64,000 nucleotides of DNA from Ferrovibrio terrae (GCF_007197755.1 NZ_CP041636.1:3012001-3076000), one strand, 5' to 3'. Shown: positions 18,644 to 27,045, numbered from the stretch's first letter. Made by a program: numbers and translations. Notes: generated from the letters alone by a model not told the origin.

Positions 18644-19654
18644 TTATTGCCAACTCCGGCGCGTGCGGATCAGGATCCACAGGAAGACCGGCGTGCCGAT
18701 CACAGCCGTCAGAATGCCGAGCGGAATTTCGATCCGTGCCGCCATGCGGGCCAACGTGTCGATGGCGAGCATGTAGCCGGCGCCCAGCAATAGCGAGGCG
18801 GGCAGCAGCAGAACGAAGCGCGGCCCGACCAGCAGGCGCGCCAGATGCGGGATCAGCAGCCCGACCCAGCCGATCACACCGCTGATTGCCACCACGGCCG
18901 AGGTGATCAGCGTGGCGCCGGCGATCACCGCCAGCCGCACGCGGGTGGGGTTGACGCCGAGGCTGCGCGCCTCTTCGTCACCGAGCGACAGCACATCGAG
19001 CTGCCAGCGCAGCAGCCAGAGCGGCAGCAGGCCGGCCAGCACCACCGGGATCGTCGTGTAGACATCGCCGGCGGCCGTGGCGGCGAGGCTGCCGAGTAGC
19101 CAGAAGGTGATGGCGGGCAGCTGGTTGTAGGGATCGGCGATGTATTTCATCAGGCCGACGCCGGCACCGGCCAAAGCGCCGATCAGCACGCCGGCCAGCA
19201 CCAGCGTCAGCACCGGATCATGGCCGCGCACGGCTGAAGCGACGGCATAGACGACGGCCACTGCGGCGAGGCCGATGACAAAGGCCAGCATCTGGATGCC
19301 GAGGATGTCGAGCGAGAGGAAAATGCCGAGCACCGCCCCCAGCGCCGCGCCCGACGACACGCCGAGGATATCGGGCGAGACCAGCGGATTGCGGAACAGC
19401 TGCTGATAGGCGGCACCGGCTGCTGCGAGGGCTGCACCGACCGTGATCGCGGCGGCGACACGCGGCAGGCGGATGCGGAACAGCACGCCATCCGCGCCGG
19501 GCTCCAGCCCGCTCGGCTGGCCGAACACCGCGCGGAGCAAACCGAACAAGGCGTCGCTGACCGGCAGCGGGAAACGTCCGGCGGTCAGTGCGATAATGGC
19601 GCAGAGGATCAGCAGGGCCGCAGTGGCGGCGAAAGCCAGCAGAGTCCGCGTCAC
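18644..19654 (-). CDS. FecCD/BtuC-type ABC permease (possible MolB)
   Basis: A 336-residue permease with about ten membrane helices in the BtuC/FecCD pattern: RLPRVAAAITVGAALAAAGAA near the first third, SPDILGVSSGAALGA, and a C-terminal GWVGLLIPHLARLLVG with the coupling-helix region. It overlaps the binding-protein gene by four bases (ATGA) and lies 10 bases before the ATPase, so all three are translated together. Substrate assignment follows the operon context rather than any residue I can see. Confidence 0.87.
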   Translation of the reverse strand: MTRTLLAFAATAALLILCAIIALTAGRFPLPVSDALFGLLRAVFGQPSGLEPGADGVLFRIRLPRVAAAITVGAALAAAGAAYQQLFRNPLVSPDILGVSSGAALGAVLGIFLSLDILGIQMLAFVIGLAAVAVVYAVASAVRGHDPVLTLVLAGVLIGALAGAGVGLMKYIADPYNQLPAITFWLLGSLAATAAGDVYTTIPVVLAGLLPLWLLRWQLDVLSLGDEEARSLGVNPTRVRLAVIAGATLITSAVVAISGVIGWVGLLIPHLARLLVGPRFVLLLPASLLLGAGYMLAIDTLARMAARIEIPLGILTAVIGTPVFLWILIRTRRSWQ

Positions 19655-20694
19655 AACTGGAACCCCTTCATCGAGGCGAGCAGGCTGTCGAGCTGCGCGT
19701 CACTCGGCCGCTGGTGATAGAGGCGGGTGTAAGCATCGGCGACAAAGTCGCGCAGGTCTTCCGGGAACTGCACCGGATGGAGCAGGGCGCAGAGCCAGCG
19801 CAGGCCCAGCATGCGGTTGAGCCCGGGCGGGAAATCGACCCAGCCGAAAGGCGCGTTCGGCGCCAGATAGACGCGGCCGTCTTTCACTGCCGGCACGCCG
19901 CGCCACAGCGGATCGCTGCGTAAGCTGGCATGGAAATTCGGATCGATGGTGATGATCACCTCGGGCGCCCAGGCCAGAATCTGTTCAAGCGAGACCTGCG
20001 CCAGACCGCCGCGCCCGAGCGAGGCTGCGACATTCACCGCACCGGCACGTTCGATGATCTCGGTGTTGATCGAGCCGGCGAGGCCAGTATCCAGCCCGCG
20101 CGGACCGCGTCCGTAATAGACGCGCGGCCGCTGCGTGGCCGGAATTGTCGCCAGCCGTTCATCCACCAGCATCAGTTGTCCGCGGACCCAGTTGGCGAGG
20201 TCGGCGGCGCGCGGCTGCTCGTCCAGTGCCGCGCCCAGCTTCTCGATGCTGGCCGGCATGGCATCGAAGCTGCCATCCAGCAGCAGATATGGAATGCCGG
20301 TCTGCTGCTGCACGCGGTCGGCCAGCGAGGCGAAGGTGGCATTCACGCTGCCATAGTCGAAGATCAGCTCGGGCTTCGTTGCCAGCACGGTTTCGACATT
20401 GGCGGTGTTGCCGCGACCGGTCAGGCGGCCGAGCGTCGGCAGGTCGGCATAGCGTTGCGCCACATAGGGTCGCTCATGCTCGCGCCAGTGCGTGGTCCAG
20501 CCGAGCAGCTTGTCGGGGCTGATGGCGAAGACGAGTTGCGAAGCCGGCGGCCCGGCGGCATAGACGCGCGCCGGATTTGCAGGCAACGCAACGCTGCGGC
20601 CGGCATCGTCTGTGATGCGGCGTTCAGCCTGCCCATAAGCGGCGAACGGCGCCAACAGCACCGAGCCGAGCAGGGCACGTCGGCTGAGACGCAT
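19651..20694 (-). CDS. periplasmic cobalamin/siderophore-fold binding protein (possible MolA)
   Basis: A 347-residue binding protein of the BtuF/FepB class with a Tat-like signal sequence (RLSRRALLGSVLL). The motifs are ITDDAGRSVALPANPARVYA at the mature start, GRGNTANVETVLATKPELIFDYG in lobe 1, and APFGWVDFPPGLNRMLGLRWL in lobe 2. The last type of segment occurs in a subgroup that often neighbours molybdopterin-related genes (from memory, not checked). The start overlaps the mop stop (TGATG); a GTG one codon earlier is equally placed. Tight coupling to mop supports a molybdate/tungstate ligand; an iron chelate is the alternative. Confidence 0.8.
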   Translation of the reverse strand: MRLSRRALLGSVLLAPFAAYGQAERRITDDAGRSVALPANPARVYAAGPPASQLVFAISPDKLLGWTTHWREHERPYVAQRYADLPTLGRLTGRGNTANVETVLATKPELIFDYGSVNATFASLADRVQQQTGIPYLLLDGSFDAMPASIEKLGAALDEQPRAADLANWVRGQLMLVDERLATIPATQRPRVYYGRGPRGLDTGLAGSINTEIIERAGAVNVAASLGRGGLAQVSLEQILAWAPEVIITIDPNFHASLRSDPLWRGVPAVKDGRVYLAPNAPFGWVDFPPGLNRMLGLRWLCALLHPVQFPEDLRDFVADAYTRLYHQRPSDAQLDSLLASMKGFQL

Positions 20695-20897
20695 CACTTG
20701 CCGACGATGACGTCCGAAGCCTTGATGATGGCGTAGGCCGTCTCGCCCTTCTTGAGTTTCAGTTCCTTCAGGGCGTCCATCGTGATGGAGGCGGTGACAA
20801 GGCTGTCGCCGACAGCGATCTTCACCGTCGCCGTAGTCTTGCCCTTGGTGATGTCCTTGACCTTGCCCTTGAGGATATTGCGCGCACTCAGCTTCAT
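20694..20897 (-). CDS. mop: molbindin (single Mop/TOBE domain protein)
   Basis: A 67-residue protein consisting of one Mop domain. It begins with the hallmark KLSARNILKGKV, followed by ITKGKTTATVKIAVG and ITMDALKELKLKKGETAYAIIKASDVIV. Mop proteins assemble into hexamers that bind molybdate or tungstate in the cytoplasm and act as storage or buffer. It sits between the ModA-like gene and the BtuF-like gene, overlapping the latter by one base. This is the strongest single indicator that the operon handles Mo/W oxyanions. Confidence 0.93.
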   Translation of the reverse strand: MKLSARNILKGKVKDITKGKTTATVKIAVGDSLVTASITMDALKELKLKKGETAYAIIKASDVIVGK

Positions 20898-20910
20898 GGA
20901 GCGGTTCCTT

Positions 20911-21708
20911 CTAGCGGATGGGTGAAAAGCCCTGTGCCGTCAGGATAGCCTGCCCCTTGGGCGAAAGCACGAAATCCGCGAAGCGTTTGGCTTCGGCTCG
21001 CGCAGTCGTGGCCACACCGAGCCCGTAATCAGCGCCGACGCGGAGGTTTTCGGGCAATGCGAGTTGCCGCAGCGCCGGGGTTTCCTTCCGCGCCAGCACG
21101 GCATTGGTGCAATAGGTCAGGAAGATGTCGGCCTGGCCCTGGTCGACCAGCATGCCATAGACATTGCGTCCGACAGGTGGGGGCGGCGATTGCGGCCCGC
21201 CGGTCAGTTGCATCGCCTTAGTCTCCAGTGTCGCGAAGCTGCCGGCGCGCACGGCGTCAGCCCTGCGGAACACCTCCCAGGCATAATCGCCTGAGGGATC
21301 GGCTTTCGGTGTAGACGTGCCGAGCCGCACGGAAGCGTCCAGCATGCGGGTCAGCAGCGTGTCGGGCGTAACATCGATCACGGGGTTGATCAGCGCGCAC
21401 ATCTCGTTGCGGGTGAACAGCGCGACAGGGCCTAGCCTGCCGCTGCGCGCCAGCATCTGCGGATGTTCCATATTGGCCGAGGCGAAAATCTCGGCCGGTT
21501 CGCCTTTCTCGATCCGCTCGCGCAGCAGACCGGAGGCGCCATAGGTGCCCGCCACGCTGAGGCCGGTTTCCGTCCTGAAGGCGTTGGCGACTTCGGTGAG
21601 CGCCGCGCGCAGCGAACCGGCGGCATAAAGCCGGACCGGTTCCTGCGACGCGGCAGACCCGCTGCCCAGACCCAGCATGGTGGCGAAGGCCAGAGCCAGC
21701 CGGCGCAT
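20911..21708 (-). CDS. ModA-like molybdate-binding protein
   Basis: A 265-residue periplasmic protein with a signal peptide (LALAFATMLGLGSGSAA). The mature part resembles ModA: LYAAGSLRAALTEVANAFRTETG, GASGLLRERIEKGEPAEIFASANMEHP and the late GQADIFLTYCTNA. No modB or modC follows. It must either use the TupBC membrane complex, use the BtuCD-type permease downstream, or work with a transporter elsewhere. Its ATG directly follows the tupA stop (TAAATG) and the mop gene starts 13 bases after its end. Confidence 0.85.
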   Translation of the reverse strand: MRRLALAFATMLGLGSGSAASQEPVRLYAAGSLRAALTEVANAFRTETGLSVAGTYGASGLLRERIEKGEPAEIFASANMEHPQMLARSGRLGPVALFTRNEMCALINPVIDVTPDTLLTRMLDASVRLGTSTPKADPSGDYAWEVFRRADAVRAGSFATLETKAMQLTGGPQSPPPPVGRNVYGMLVDQGQADIFLTYCTNAVLARKETPALRQLALPENLRVGADYGLGVATTARAEAKRFADFVLSPKGQAILTAQGFSPIR

Positions 21709-22545
21709 TTAGCTGTTCGCGCCGGGCTTGTAGTTCGGGAAGAACAGCTGCTCGCCCTCAATCTTGTAGGCGGCGACGGCATCCTGGCCTTCCTTCGAGG
21801 TGATCCAGTCCATGAAGGCCTTGCCTTCAGCAACCTTCACATGGGCATGCTTGGCCGGGTTGACCAGCATCACGCCATACTGGTTGAACAGCCTGACGTC
21901 GCCCTGCACCGCGATGACCAGATCGCCACGGTTCTTGAAGCTGAGCCAGGTGCCGCGATCGGTGAAGGCATAGGCGTTCATGCCGCTGGCGGTGTTCAGC
22001 GTCGGGCCCATGCCCGAACCGGTCTCACGATACCAACCGGCGCCGGCGGTCTTCACGTCGATAGCGGCTTCCTTCCACAGGCGCAGCTCGGCCGCATGCG
22101 TGCCGGAACTGTCGCCGCGCGAAGCGAACGGCGCCTTGGCGGCGGCGATCTTCTTGTAGGCGGCGACTACATCCTTGGTATTGGCGATCTTGGCCGGATC
22201 GCTCTTCGGGCCGACGATAACGAAGTCGTTGTACATCACCAGGCGGCGGTCGACGCCGAAGCCGGCATCGACGAATTTCTGTTCGGCGACTGGATCATGC
22301 ACGAAGACGACGTCGGCATTGCCCTGTTCGCCGGTCTTCAGCGCCTGACCGGTGCCCTGCGCCACGACACGCACCTGGATGCCGGTCTTCTTGGTGAAGG
22401 CGGGCAGGATATGGCCGAACAGGCCGGACTGCTCAGTCGAGGTCGTGCTGGCCACGACGATGAATTTGTCCTGGGCAAGGGCGGCCGTGCTGCTGAGGGC
22501 GAGGGCGAAGCCGGCGGCAAGGCTGAAAAGATGTCTGCGGTTCAT
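21709..22545 (-). CDS. tupA: tungstate ABC transporter substrate-binding protein TupA
   Basis: A 278-residue binding protein with a clear signal peptide ending ALAQ. The TupA hallmarks are STTSTEQSGLFGHILPAFTK with the TTSTxxSG oxyanion loop, HDPVAEQKFVDAGFG, RRLVMYNDFVIVGPKSDPA and SRGDSSGTHAAELRLWK. TupA proteins bind tungstate with very high affinity; vanadate/molybdate variants exist. It follows tupC by 22 bases and abuts the ModA-like gene. It is the third gene of the operon that starts at 24026. Confidence 0.92.
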   Translation of the reverse strand: MNRRHLFSLAAGFALALSSTAALAQDKFIVVASTTSTEQSGLFGHILPAFTKKTGIQVRVVAQGTGQALKTGEQGNADVVFVHDPVAEQKFVDAGFGVDRRLVMYNDFVIVGPKSDPAKIANTKDVVAAYKKIAAAKAPFASRGDSSGTHAAELRLWKEAAIDVKTAGAGWYRETGSGMGPTLNTASGMNAYAFTDRGTWLSFKNRGDLVIAVQGDVRLFNQYGVMLVNPAKHAHVKVAEGKAFMDWITSKEGQDAVAAYKIEGEQLFFPNYKPGANS

Positions 22546-22567
22546 TGGTGTTTCCTCCGTTGGGTCG

Positions 22568-23302
22568 TTACCAGGTTAAATCGCCTTGCAGGAAGGCGCG
22601 CGCCACGTCGCTTTGCGGTGCGTTGAAAAACTCGGTTGCCGGTGTGCGTTCGGTCACGCCGCCGCGATGCAGGAAGATGATGTCGCCGGCCAGCCGTTTC
22701 GCCTGGCCGAGATCATGCGTGGTCATAACAATCTTGGTGCCGCCGGCGGCGATGCTTTCGATGATGCCTTCCACCTGACGTGTCGCGCCGGGATCGAGCG
22801 CGGCCGACGGCTCGTCGAGAAACAGGATCTGCGGCTCCAGTGCCCAGGCGCGCGCCAGCGCCAGCCGCTGCTGTTCGCCACCCGACAGCACGCGGGCCGG
22901 CCGCTGCGCCAGTGCGGCGAGGCCGACGCGCTCCAGCATCGCCATCGCCTTATCGCGTCGCGCCGCCGAATTGAGGCCGCGCAGCTTGAGCGGAAATTCC
23001 GCATTGCCGAGCACCGAACGGCGCAGCAGCACTGGCTTCTGGAACACCATGGCCTGGTCGAAGCGCCGGCTCTGCGGATTGCGGCCGGCGGGACCGAGCC
23101 ATGACACCTTGCCGGTGCTGGGCTGGATCAGGCCATGACAGAGCCGCAGCAGCAGGCTCTTGCCGGCACCATTGGGGCCGAGCACCAGCGTTGGCCGGCC
23201 AGGATCGAACCGCAGGGTGATGTCGCCGATCAGGCGCTGGCCATCCACGTTATAGCCGACATCCTCAAGCTGGAGCGGCAGAAGGGAGAGGCGCGCATGC
23301 AT
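22568..23302 (-). CDS. tupC: tungstate ABC transporter ATPase TupC
   Basis: A 244-residue ATPase. Motifs are Walker A GPNGAGKS, signature LSGGEQQRLALARAW, Walker B ILFLDEPSAALDP and the switch MTTHDLGQAKRLAG. I begin at the ATG 23302 (MHARLSLLPLQLEDVGY); the longer frame upstream runs into the tupB 3' end and lacks coding character. It lies 16 bases after the permease and 22 before tupA. It lacks the C-terminal Mop domain found in ModC, leaving the separate mop gene as the only molbindin in the cluster. Confidence 0.92.
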   Translation of the reverse strand: MHARLSLLPLQLEDVGYNVDGQRLIGDITLRFDPGRPTLVLGPNGAGKSLLLRLCHGLIQPSTGKVSWLGPAGRNPQSRRFDQAMVFQKPVLLRRSVLGNAEFPLKLRGLNSAARRDKAMAMLERVGLAALAQRPARVLSGGEQQRLALARAWALEPQILFLDEPSAALDPGATRQVEGIIESIAAGGTKIVMTTHDLGQAKRLAGDIIFLHRGGVTERTPATEFFNAPQSDVARAFLQGDLTW

Positions 23303-23318
23303 CTCTGCAGCTCCCACT

Positions 23319-24026
23319 TCAGGCGCCCTGCCGCCGGCGCGCGGCATTGCCGAGCGCGGAGGCGGCCGCGTTGATGCTGATGGCGATGGCGAGCAGCACG
23401 ATGCCGAGCGCCATGGCGAGCGCGAGATCGCCACGGCTGGTTTCCAGCGAGATCGCGGTGGTCATCGTGCGGGTGAAGCCGTTGATGTTGCCGCCGACAA
23501 TGATGATGGCGCCAACCTCGGCGATCGCGCGGCCGAAGCCGGCGAAGACGGCGGTGCTGAGTGAAAAGCGGCCGTCCCAAAGTAGCGTGGCGATGGCCTT
23601 GAGTGGTGTCAGGCCGAGCGAGCGGAGTTGTTCTTCGTATTCGATCCAGAGATCGGCCACGGTCTGGCGCGACAGCGCGGCCACGATGGGCGTGATCAGC
23701 ACCACCTGCGCCATCACCATACCGGCCGGCGTGAACAGCCAGCCGAAGGTGCCGAGCGGGCCGGAGCGCGACAGGATCAGATACACGATGAGTCCGACCA
23801 CGACGGGCGGCAGACCCATGCAGGCATTGAGCACGACGACACAGGCGTCACGGCCGGGAAAGCGGGTGAGGGCGAGGAGCGCGCCGAGCGGCAGGCCGAG
23901 GATGCTGCCGATCACCACCGCCGTCAGGCTGACGCGCAGCGACAGGCCGATGATGCGCAGCAACTCGGGATCGAGCTGCGCCATCATCTGCAGCGATAGC
24001 AGAAAGGCGTCTGAAATCGTGTTCAC
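23319..24026 (-). CDS. tupB: tungstate ABC transporter permease TupB
   Basis: A 235-residue permease with five to six helices. Diagnostic stretches are TAVVIGSILGLPLGALLAL, NACMGLPPVVVGLIVYLILSRSGPLG and the EAA-like coupling region ...FGRAIAEVGAIIIVGGNI. The pattern is TupB/ModB-like and the TupA/TupC neighbours decide for tungstate. It is the first gene of an apparent eight-gene Mo/W operon. The 101-base gap upstream is AT-rich and holds a partial dyad at 24062-24076 that could be an operator. Confidence 0.92.
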   Translation of the reverse strand: MNTISDAFLLSLQMMAQLDPELLRIIGLSLRVSLTAVVIGSILGLPLGALLALTRFPGRDACVVVLNACMGLPPVVVGLIVYLILSRSGPLGTFGWLFTPAGMVMAQVVLITPIVAALSRQTVADLWIEYEEQLRSLGLTPLKAIATLLWDGRFSLSTAVFAGFGRAIAEVGAIIIVGGNINGFTRTMTTAISLETSRGDLALAMALGIVLLAIAISINAAASALGNAARRRQGA

Positions 24027-24061
24027 CGGATCGGCTTAGCCGAAATACCGGGGCATAGGAA

Positions 24062-24076
24062 AGAGGTTATAACTCT
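24062..24076. promoter_or_regulatory. imperfect palindrome ahead of the Mo/W operon
   Basis: AGAGGTTATAACTCT lies 36 bases before the tupB start. Arms AGAG/CTCT flank a TTATAA-rich core, with one mismatched pair. ModE-type operators also centre on TAT/ATA-rich dyads, so a Mo/W-responsive regulator is conceivable. The match to the E. coli ModE consensus is poor. Confidence 0.3.
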
Positions 24077-24127
24077 GTATTTATTTGGCTTTTTGGCAAC
24101 AAAAAAGTTTGTGGCAAAAAAGACCGT

Positions 24128-24619
24128 TCAGGCCCGCACGCCACAGGCTTCCTCGATCATGGCCGTCAGGCGGGCCTCGCTATACTGCTTGCCGAGATTG
24201 GGCCAGCGCCGCCAGCGCGGATCGAACGCCTCCTTGCTGTAACCGCTGCAAAAGAAAAAGGGAATGTTGCGCTGGTGAAGCAGGGCGGCCAGATCGAAGC
24301 TGAGATCGCCATGGATATTGACGTCCAGGATGGCGACGTCGATTTCGGCGGCATGGTCGCGCACGAAATCGGTGGCGTCATCCAGTTCCATGAAGGGGCC
24401 CAGCGTGATGAAGCCCAGATCGACCAGCATGTCATCCAGCGCCATGGCAGCCAGCGGTTCGTCCTCCAGCACCATCACGCGCAGCCGCGTATGACCTTTC
24501 GGCGCGACAGGGCCCTTATCAGGGGCCATGTCGCGTCCGATCTCGTCCTCCGGGTCTTCGCCCGGGCGGGGCCTGCCGACCCGCTGCCCACAGGCGCTGT
24601 TTTCTGCCATTCGAGCCAC
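24128..24619 (-). CDS. single-domain response regulator
   Basis: A 163-residue protein with an unconserved N-terminal tail of about 45 residues and a CheY-like receiver domain: acidic cluster LEDEP (about 51-55), phospho-acceptor Asp99 in AILDVNIHG, the threonine/serine position in FFCSGYS and Lys in NLGKQYS. There is no output domain. The GTG at 24619 is favoured because AGGAGG ends four bases upstream; an ATG three codons later is possible. It is not next to a kinase gene, so its partner is unknown. Confidence 0.85.
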   Translation of the reverse strand: MARMAENSACGQRVGRPRPGEDPEDEIGRDMAPDKGPVAPKGHTRLRVMVLEDEPLAAMALDDMLVDLGFITLGPFMELDDATDFVRDHAAEIDVAILDVNIHGDLSFDLAALLHQRNIPFFFCSGYSKEAFDPRWRRWPNLGKQYSEARLTAMIEEACGVRA

Positions 24620-24723
24620 TTTTCCTCCTGACGTTTATGAGAAACAGATTTGGCTCATAGGGCTGCCAGGTCCAGTGACCAGACTGTGGCGGCAATATGG
24701 CAGGGCAGCTTGGCCGCCAGATT

Positions 24724-25470
24724 TCAGCCGATGGTGGCAAGCCAGGGGAACAGATCGAGCAGGAAATAGCTGAACTGCCCGAGGCTGTTGGTGAAGATCA
24801 GGATACCGGTCAGCACCAGCAGGGCGCCGGCGCCGAACTCGACCTTGCGCAGATGACGGCGGAAGCGCTGCATGAAGCGCATGAACGGCCTTACGGCCAA
24901 AGCTGCGAGCAGGAAGGGAATCCCTAAGCCCAGTGCATAGGTCGCCAGCAGCGAGATACCATAGCCAAGCTCGTCGCGGCTGGCGGCCACGGTCAGGATG
25001 GTGGCCAGGATCGGCCCGACGCAGGGCGTCCAGCCGAAAGCGAAGGCCAGCCCGAGCAGATAGGCGCCAACCAGGCCGCCAGAATTCTCTTTGGTGTGAA
25101 AGCGCGCCTCGCGATACAGCAGCGGAATTTTCAGCAGGCCCATGTAATGCAGGCCGAACAGCACGATCACCGCGCCGGCGATTTTGCCGATGATGTCGAT
25201 ATTCTCGAGGATCAGGCGGTTGAGCGCCGAGGCGCTGGCGCCCATGGCGATGAAGACCGTCGAAAAGCCGATCACGAAGGCCAGTGCCGAGACGAAGACG
25301 CGGCGCGTCGTTGCGGACCGTGCCGCGCCGGCATCGTCGAGCATGCTCTCGAGCGTCGTACCGGCCATAAAGCTGAGGTAAGCCGGCACCAGCGGCAGCA
25401 CGCAGGGACTGAGGAAACTGATCAGCCCGGCGCCGGCCGCGCCGGCATAGGAAATATCAAGGCCGCCCAT
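24724..25470 (-). CDS. ccdA: CcdA-type thiol-disulfide transporter
   Basis: A 248-residue inner-membrane protein with six helices that carries reducing equivalents from cytoplasmic thioredoxin to periplasmic thiols, for cytochrome c maturation or other oxidoreductases. The two redox cysteines lie in FLSPCVLPLVPAYLSF and FGWTPCVGPILATIL, each flanked by prolines as in CcdA/DsbD. It begins 30 bases after the YeeE-like gene, so the pair is probably cotranscribed. No cytochrome c maturation gene is nearby, which makes delivery of electrons to a sulfur-handling protein an alternative role. Confidence 0.88.
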   Translation of the reverse strand: MGGLDISYAGAAGAGLISFLSPCVLPLVPAYLSFMAGTTLESMLDDAGAARSATTRRVFVSALAFVIGFSTVFIAMGASASALNRLILENIDIIGKIAGAVIVLFGLHYMGLLKIPLLYREARFHTKENSGGLVGAYLLGLAFAFGWTPCVGPILATILTVAASRDELGYGISLLATYALGLGIPFLLAALAVRPFMRFMQRFRRHLRKVEFGAGALLVLTGILIFTNSLGQFSYFLLDLFPWLATIG

Positions 25471-25500
25471 AACTCGGATATCGCTCCTGCGAGGGGAGTG

Positions 25501-26607
25501 TCAGCCGCGCGCGAACAGTGCGCGGATGGCATCAGGCAGACTGCCTTCCTCAAGATAGCGGACCCCCAGGATACCGCCAATCACGATGCCGCCGACTGCG
25601 ACAAAGCTGCCCAGCGCCAGGGTGGCGATCCCGGTCAGGCCCTGGCCGACGGTGCAGCCCAGGGCCAGCACGCCGCCGACGCCCATCAGCACGCCGCCGA
25701 GGAGATGCGACAGCAGATCCTGTGCGCTGGTGAAGCCTTCGATGCGGAAGCTGCCATTCGCCTTCGCCATCACGAAAGCGCCGAGGATGACGCCGAACAC
25801 GGTGCAGATGCCGAAATCGAGCCGCGCGCCGGTGAAGGTCATCAGGTATTGCAGCGTGCTGCCCACAGGCGCCACGAAGGTCATCGAGGCGAGCGGGACA
25901 GGTTCGAAATCATCGGCGCCGAGTATGCCGGTCACGACCCAGCCGCCGGCAATGATAAGCCCGACGACAAAGCCGCCGACGATCAGCACGGGCTTTGAGC
26001 GGAACCGCGCATCGCGGAACACCCAGACCAGCAGCAGCGCGGGCAGTGCCAACGCCAGCAGCCAGCGCAAGGATGTCGCATCGATGCCGGAGGCGCGCGC
26101 CAGCAGGTCGGGCAGGGCCTGGCTGGCGACGCCGAAGGCTTTGAGATCAATTGCCGTGCCGGTCTCGAGCCAGAGCCGCGCCGGGCCGAACAGGCCGCGC
26201 AGCGTGGCATAGCCGGCAATGGCAATCATCAGCACGACGACCAGGGATTTCAGGTTGCCGGCGCCGAAACGCACCAGGGTGCGGTTGCCGCAGCCCCCGG
26301 CCTGGACCATGCCGAAGCCGAACAGCAGGCCGCCGAGGATCGCGCCGAGCCAGTTCAGGCTGGCGCTGGCGTAGATCGAGGCCTTCAGGTCGATCAGCCC
26401 GGCCAGATGCAGCAGCTGGCTGCCCAGCATGGCGACCGCGATGGCCAGCACCCAGCTGCGCAGGCGGCTTTTGTCGCCCATCAGCACCATGTCGCTGATC
26501 GCACCCATGGTGCAGAAGTTGCTGCGCTGGACCACGGCGCCGAAGACCAGACCGAGCAGCAGGCCACCGAGATTGGCGAGATGGGCAGGGGTATCGAGAA
26601 GGGACAT
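25501..26607 (-). CDS. YeeE/YedE family thiosulfate transporter (TsuA-like)
   Basis: A 368-residue membrane protein with about nine helices. The three conserved cysteines of TsuA/YeeE, which relay thiosulfate across the membrane, are visible in RSNFCTMGAISD (Cys32), VQAGGCGNRTLVRFG and LALGCTVGQGLTGIA. The divergent gene 84 bases away encodes a TusA-like sulfur carrier, matching the TsuA-TsuB pairing known for thiosulfate uptake. It is followed by ccdA. Selenium-related YedE is the alternative, but no SelD or SelU-type gene is in the window. Confidence 0.87.
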   Translation of the reverse strand: MSLLDTPAHLANLGGLLLGLVFGAVVQRSNFCTMGAISDMVLMGDKSRLRSWVLAIAVAMLGSQLLHLAGLIDLKASIYASASLNWLGAILGGLLFGFGMVQAGGCGNRTLVRFGAGNLKSLVVVLMIAIAGYATLRGLFGPARLWLETGTAIDLKAFGVASQALPDLLARASGIDATSLRWLLALALPALLLVWVFRDARFRSKPVLIVGGFVVGLIIAGGWVVTGILGADDFEPVPLASMTFVAPVGSTLQYLMTFTGARLDFGICTVFGVILGAFVMAKANGSFRIEGFTSAQDLLSHLLGGVLMGVGGVLALGCTVGQGLTGIATLALGSFVAVGGIVIGGILGVRYLEEGSLPDAIRALFARG

Positions 26608-26691
26608 GATGGAGGCAGGATACCGGATTTACATTGGCGAGGTGAAGTATTATATTAATCAACAACTTGTCATGTTAAATGCGTGCGAACG
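26608..26691. promoter_or_regulatory. divergent promoter region of the YeeE/TusA pair
   Basis: An 84-base AT-rich gap (TTATATTAATCAACAACTTG core) between divergently transcribed sulfur genes; it must hold both promoters. An operator for a sulfur-responsive ArsR-type repressor would be expected here, but I do not see a clear dyad. Confidence 0.4.
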
Positions 26692-26916
26692 ATGAGCGAT
26701 ATTCTCGACCTGAAAGGCCTCAACTGCCCTTTGCCGGTGCTGCGCACCAAGAAGGCGATGAAGGCGGTTCCCGCCGGCCAGACCCTGACCGTGGAGGCGA
26801 CCGACCCCGCCGCCATGCGGGATATCACCGCCCTGTGCGAGACTGCCGGCTTCACGCTGCTGTCGGCCGAGGAGCGGAGCGGGGTGTTCGTGTTCGAAAT
26901 CCGTCAGGTCGCCTGA
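26692..26916 (+). CDS. TusA-family sulfur carrier protein
   Basis: A 74-residue TusA/SirA-like protein with the active-site LKGLNCPLPVLRTKKAM; Cys12 carries persulfide or thiosulfonate. TusA proteins pass sulfur to tRNA thiolation, Moco synthesis or dissimilatory sulfur oxidation; next to a YeeE transporter they act as TsuB. The ATG at 26692 is preferred to a GTG three codons earlier; neither has a strong ribosome site. A short hairpin CGCTCC-CGA-GGAGCG follows at 26928-26942 without a T-run. Confidence 0.9.
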   Translation: MSDILDLKGLNCPLPVLRTKKAMKAVPAGQTLTVEATDPAAMRDITALCETAGFTLLSAEERSGVFVFEIRQVA

Positions 26917-27045
26917 CGGCCGCGACTCGCTCCCGAGGAGCGGGCACCCGTCCAAATTATGTGACTGCTGTGGTCATCTCCGGGCCAGTTGGCGGCGCAA
27001 GTTGAAATGCGCTAGCTTAACGGCAGCAATTCAAGGTGTTTAAAG

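Noticed and set aside
17842-20694. Iron-siderophore transporter as the firm call
   Set aside because: The fold fits, but the operon with tupBCA, modA and mop makes a molybdate/tungstate role more likely; left as an alternative.
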